DNA of 6,764 nt from Clostridiales bacterium UBA4696 (GTDB lineage: Bacteria > Bacillota > Clostridia > Oscillospirales > Oscillospiraceae). Position 1 is the stretch's first letter. The number at the start of each line of letters is the position of its first letter. Below are positions 4,259-6,764 of this stretch, piece after piece. Both the position numbers and the translations under genes were made by a program. The stretch covers positions 13,944 to 20,707 of the forward strand of contig DHKK01000058.1 of assembly GCA_002404795.1 (NCBI GenBank), in the 5' to 3' direction. The notes under the pieces were generated by a model. That model searched no databases. It saw only the letters and a program-made list of their open reading frames with translations, and was not told where the DNA came from.

Positions 4259-6764
4259 ATGTGTTGTTCTGCGTCAGGATGCGGTCGATCTCCGCTTGGG
4301 CGGCGTAGACCTCGTCGTGGAAGTGCTGGGCGGAGATGCGCTCGGCCCCGTGGCCGAGGATGATGAGCTGCTCGAGATTGTCGCTCGTCGCCACGCGCAC
4401 GCGGCGGCGGCCGCGCAGCTCAAAGCTCAGGCGCTCGATATACTGGTCGGCAGTCTCCGCCTGTCGGGTGTAGACGATGTGGATGTTGTGGTATTTCTCC
4501 ACCGAGCCGAGGCCCTGCGGGACCTTGTACGCATCAAAGACGAGGATCAGCGTGCAGCCGCGGTAGCCCTGGTAGTTGCACAGCAGGTTCATGAGCACAT
4601 GCCGCGCGGTATCGAGGCTGGTATGGGAAAGCTCCTTGAGCTCGTCCCAGGCGAAGATGATGTTGTAGCCGTCGACCAGCAGGAAATCGTCCGCCGGGCC
4701 GAGGGCTTCGAGGAACTCGCGCTTGTCCTCGCTGCGGAGCATCATCTGCGGCAGCACGTCGCGGCGGCGGATGGCGCCGTAGGTGCGCTCAAAGATCGCC
4801 AGCAGCTCCTTTTCCAGCTCCGGCGCGCCGCCGGGGGCGACGGAGCGCACGATGCGCTGCGGCGCAGGCTTGACCGGGCCGCCGAAGCGCAGCAGCGGCA
4901 GGTGGGCCGCGTCGTCCACGTCCTGCCATTTGACCTCGTAGCCCGCGCCGTGGCCGCAGAAGATGGAGCCCGCCGGGTTTTCCAGATCCCGGGCCGGGTC
5001 ATAGCCGGAGGCGCGGACGAGCGCGTCGGGCTCCTTGCAGGGCCGGTAGCCGTCCACGCGCAGCTGCAGCCGCCCGCGGCCGCGGGTATAGGCCGTGACC
5101 TCGTTCGGGTAGCCGCGCAGCAGCCGCACCGGGGCGGCTCCGCGCAGGATGGTCTGCGCGCCGTCGGTCTCCGGCGGGTCGTAGTCGCCCTGCATCCGCT
5201 GGATATCGGTGATCGCCCGGCCGACGCATTCGGCCGGAAGCTCCAGCCGGAACGCATACCACGGCTCGAGCAGCACCGATTTTGCCTTCATCAGCCCCTG
5301 CCGCACCGCGCGGTAGGTCGCCTGGCGGAAATCGCCGCCCTCGGTATGCTTCTGGTGCGCCCGGCCGGAGACGAGCGTGAAGCGGATGTCCGTGACGGGC
5401 GCGCCGGTCAGCACGCCGCGGTGGACCTTCTCGGCCAGATGCCCGAGGATCAGCCGCTGCCAGTGCAGGGCAAGCGTGTCGGTCGGACACATCGTGTCGA
5501 ACTGCAGGCCGGAGCCGGGCTCCGCCGGCTCCATCAGCAGGTGGACCTCGGCGTAGTGCCGCAGCGGCTCATAATGCCCCACGCCCTCGACCGGGGCGGC
5601 GATGGTCTCGAGATAGACGATATTGCCCTCGTCGAAGGCGGCCTCCAGCCCGAAGCGCTGCGCGATCAGCTTCTGCAGGATCTCCATCTGCACCGGGCCC
5701 ATCAGCTGCACGCGGATCTCGCGCAGCAGCGCGTTCCAGACCAGATGCAGCGCGGGATCCTCCTCTTCCAGCACGCGGAGCTGGCCGTAGGCCTGCGCAG
5801 CGTCGGTCCCGTCGGTCAGCAGCAGGCGGTATTCCAAAACCGGCTGCAGGGCCGGGGCCTGCGCCGCCGTCTCATGGCCGAGGGTCATGCCGGGCAGTGT
5901 CTTCGTCAGGCCGGTCACGGCGCAGACCGTCCCGGCCGGGGCCTGCTGCAGGAGCGTAAATTTGCTGCCGGAGTACAGCCGCAGCTGGTCCGCCTTCTCC
6001 TGCCAGTCCTCGCCCGCGAGCAGCTGCTTGACACCAAGCGTGCCGCCCGTGACCTTCAGGAAGGTCAGCCGCGCGCCCTTTTCATCCCGCGCGATCTTAT
6101 AGACGCGCGCGCCGAAGTCCTTTCCATACGCGGGCATCTGCACGAAGCGGCCCAGCGCGTCCAGCAGCGCGTCCACGCCGTCCTGCTTCAGAGCGGAACC
6201 GAAGAAGCACGGAAACACCTTCCGGTGCGAGACGGCGGACGCGATCTGCGCGTCCGAGACCGCGCCGGAGGCGAGATATTCGTCGAGCAGCGCATCGTCG
6301 CAGAGCGACAGCTCCTCTGAAAGCTCTGCCTGCGGCTGCGAAAAGTCGATGCAGCGCTCGTCCAACTCCTGCCGCAGGCTCTGCAGAAGGGCGTTATGGT
6401 CGGCCGTGCCAATGTCCATCTTGTTGACGAACACGACTGCCGGCACCTGATAGCGCCGCAGCAGCTGCCAGAGCGTCGCGGTATGCCCCTGCACGCCCGC
6501 CGTGCCGCTCACGACCAGCACGGCGCAGTCGAGCACCTGCAGCGTCCGCTCCATCTCGGCGGAAAAATCGACGTGACCGGGGGTATCGAGCAGCGTCAGC
6601 GTGCAGCCCGGCAGGGGCAGGACGGCCTGCTTGGAAAAGATCGTGATGCCGCGGCTGCGCTCCTGCGCGTCGGTATCGAGAAACGTATCCCCGTGGTCGA
6701 CGCGCCCGAAGGCGCGGATGACACCCGCCTGATAGAGCATGGCCTCCGACAGCGTCGTCTTGCC
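4257..6764 (-). CDS. TetM/EF-G-like ribosomal GTPase fused to a YacP/Rae1-type NYN domain (5' end cut)
   Basis: The frame is open to the right edge: 835 residues are visible and they begin inside the P-loop (GKTT), so probably only 10-20 N-terminal residues are missing. GTPase motifs in visible numbering: switch I RGITI (38-42), DTPGH (60-64), NKMD (114-117), SAL (190-192). EF-G-like domains II-V follow up to about residue 613, in the order seen in TetM/TetO-type ribosome-protection proteins (TetM is about 639 residues). The domain IV loop reads QKHTEGGDFR around 472-480, where TetM has its YSPVSTPADFR loop. After a linker (about 614-693), residues 694-835 (4260-4685) form a complete NYN/PIN-like nuclease domain close to B. 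subtilis YacP (Rae1). It has LLVDGYN, VFDAYKV, ETADQYIERL and VATSDNLEQ, which hold the acidic residues expected of the active site. Inferred role: a factor entering the ribosomal A site by its GTPase part and cutting mRNA there. It could be named a tetracycline-resistance protein by homology, but the loop and the fusion argue against that. Confidence 0.92.
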   Translation of the reverse strand, partial: GKTTLSEAMLYQAGVIRAFGRVDHGDTFLDTDAQERSRGITIFSKQAVLPLPGCTLTLLDTPGHVDFSAEMERTLQVLDCAVLVVSGTAGVQGHTATLWQLLRRYQVPAVVFVNKMDIGTADHNALLQSLRQELDERCIDFSQPQAELSEELSLCDDALLDEYLASGAVSDAQIASAVSHRKVFPCFFGSALKQDGVDALLDALGRFVQMPAYGKDFGARVYKIARDEKGARLTFLKVTGGTLGVKQLLAGEDWQEKADQLRLYSGSKFTLLQQAPAGTVCAVTGLTKTLPGMTLGHETAAQAPALQPVLEYRLLLTDGTDAAQAYGQLRVLEEEDPALHLVWNALLREIRVQLMGPVQMEILQKLIAQRFGLEAAFDEGNIVYLETIAAPVEGVGHYEPLRHYAEVHLLMEPAEPGSGLQFDTMCPTDTLALHWQRLILGHLAEKVHRGVLTGAPVTDIRFTLVSGRAHQKHTEGGDFRQATYRAVRQGLMKAKSVLLEPWYAFRLELPAECVGRAITDIQRMQGDYDPPETDGAQTILRGAAPVRLLRGYPNEVTAYTRGRGRLQLRVDGYRPCKEPDALVRASGYDPARDLENPAGSIFCGHGAGYEVKWQDVDDAAHLPLLRFGGPVKPAPQRIVRSVAPGGAPELEKELLAIFERTYGAIRRRDVLPQMMLRSEDKREFLEALGPADDFLLVDGYNIIFAWDELKELSHTSLDTARHVLMNLLCNYQGYRGCTLILVFDAYKVPQGLGSVEKYHNIHIVYTRQAETADQYIERLSFELRGRRRVRVATSDNLEQLIILGHGAERISAQHFHDEVYAAQAEIDRILTQNNT

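Noticed and set aside
3101..4363. 420-codon plus-strand ORF overlapping ABC-F and DUF2284
   Set aside because: It is an arginine/alanine/cysteine-rich shadow frame that crosses two real genes and their promoter and terminator.
4296..6320. Long plus-strand ORF (674 codons) opposite the GTPase gene
   Set aside because: It is an antisense open frame caused by high GC and codon bias. Its translation is low-complexity (A, L, R, Q, V-rich) with no domain, while the minus strand carries unambiguous GTPase and NYN motifs.
4257..6764. Plain naming as a tetracycline-resistance gene (tetM/tetW/tetO type)
   Set aside because: The domain IV loop lacks the resistance-type tip, and the protein carries an extra C-terminal nuclease domain absent from proven Tet proteins.

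Overview
The window is GC-rich, gene-dense chromosomal DNA. It most likely comes from a high-GC gut-type Clostridia in the Oscillospiraceae (Faecalibacterium/Oscillibacter/Flavonifractor-like). This is inferred from family resemblance (TGS-type nucleoside kinase, Lsa-like ABC-F, TetM-like GTPase joined to a YacP/Rae1 domain, DUF2284), Gram-positive Shine-Dalgarno sites and housekeeping-type promoters, and a GTAGGGGCCGATG... inverted-repeat element. The species cannot be fixed from the window alone.

Layout. 1-729 (+) is the C-terminal part of a uridine-kinase-like nucleoside kinase, closed by a 14-bp intrinsic terminator (731-767). 802-910 is a REP/MITE-like inverted repeat. 954-1550 (-) encodes an XRE-type DNA-binding protein with four predicted membrane segments. 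The 577-bp gap 1551-2127 is full of signals: a palindrome over the XRE gene's likely -10 box, a second related palindrome, a run of hairpins ending in a strong terminator at 1793-1833 (a possible small RNA), and then a complete leader for the next gene. That leader has an extended -10 promoter, a 6-codon leader peptide, mutually exclusive RNA helices and an intrinsic terminator just before the gene's ribosome-binding site. 2128-3624 (+) is a 498-residue ABC-F ribosome-protection ATPase. 3687-4217 (+) is a cysteine-rich DUF2284 protein with its own near-consensus promoter and terminator. 4257-6764 (-), cut by the right edge, is a TetM/EF-G-like GTPase whose C-terminus is a full NYN ribonuclease domain of the YacP/Rae1 type.

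How it fits together. Two of the five proteins act, by family, on the ribosome. The ABC-F protein should displace or counter antibiotics at the peptidyl-transferase centre, and its leader looks built to switch it on when ribosomes stall on the short upstream ORF. The TetM-like/NYN protein joins a ribosomal A-site GTPase to a domain whose relative Rae1 cleaves mRNA in the A site, so it may be a ribosome-clearing and mRNA-cutting factor, not a simple tetracycline-resistance protein. The two genes converge on the DUF2284 terminator and are not one operon. The most notable observations are the GTPase-nuclease fusion and the three-state attenuator.
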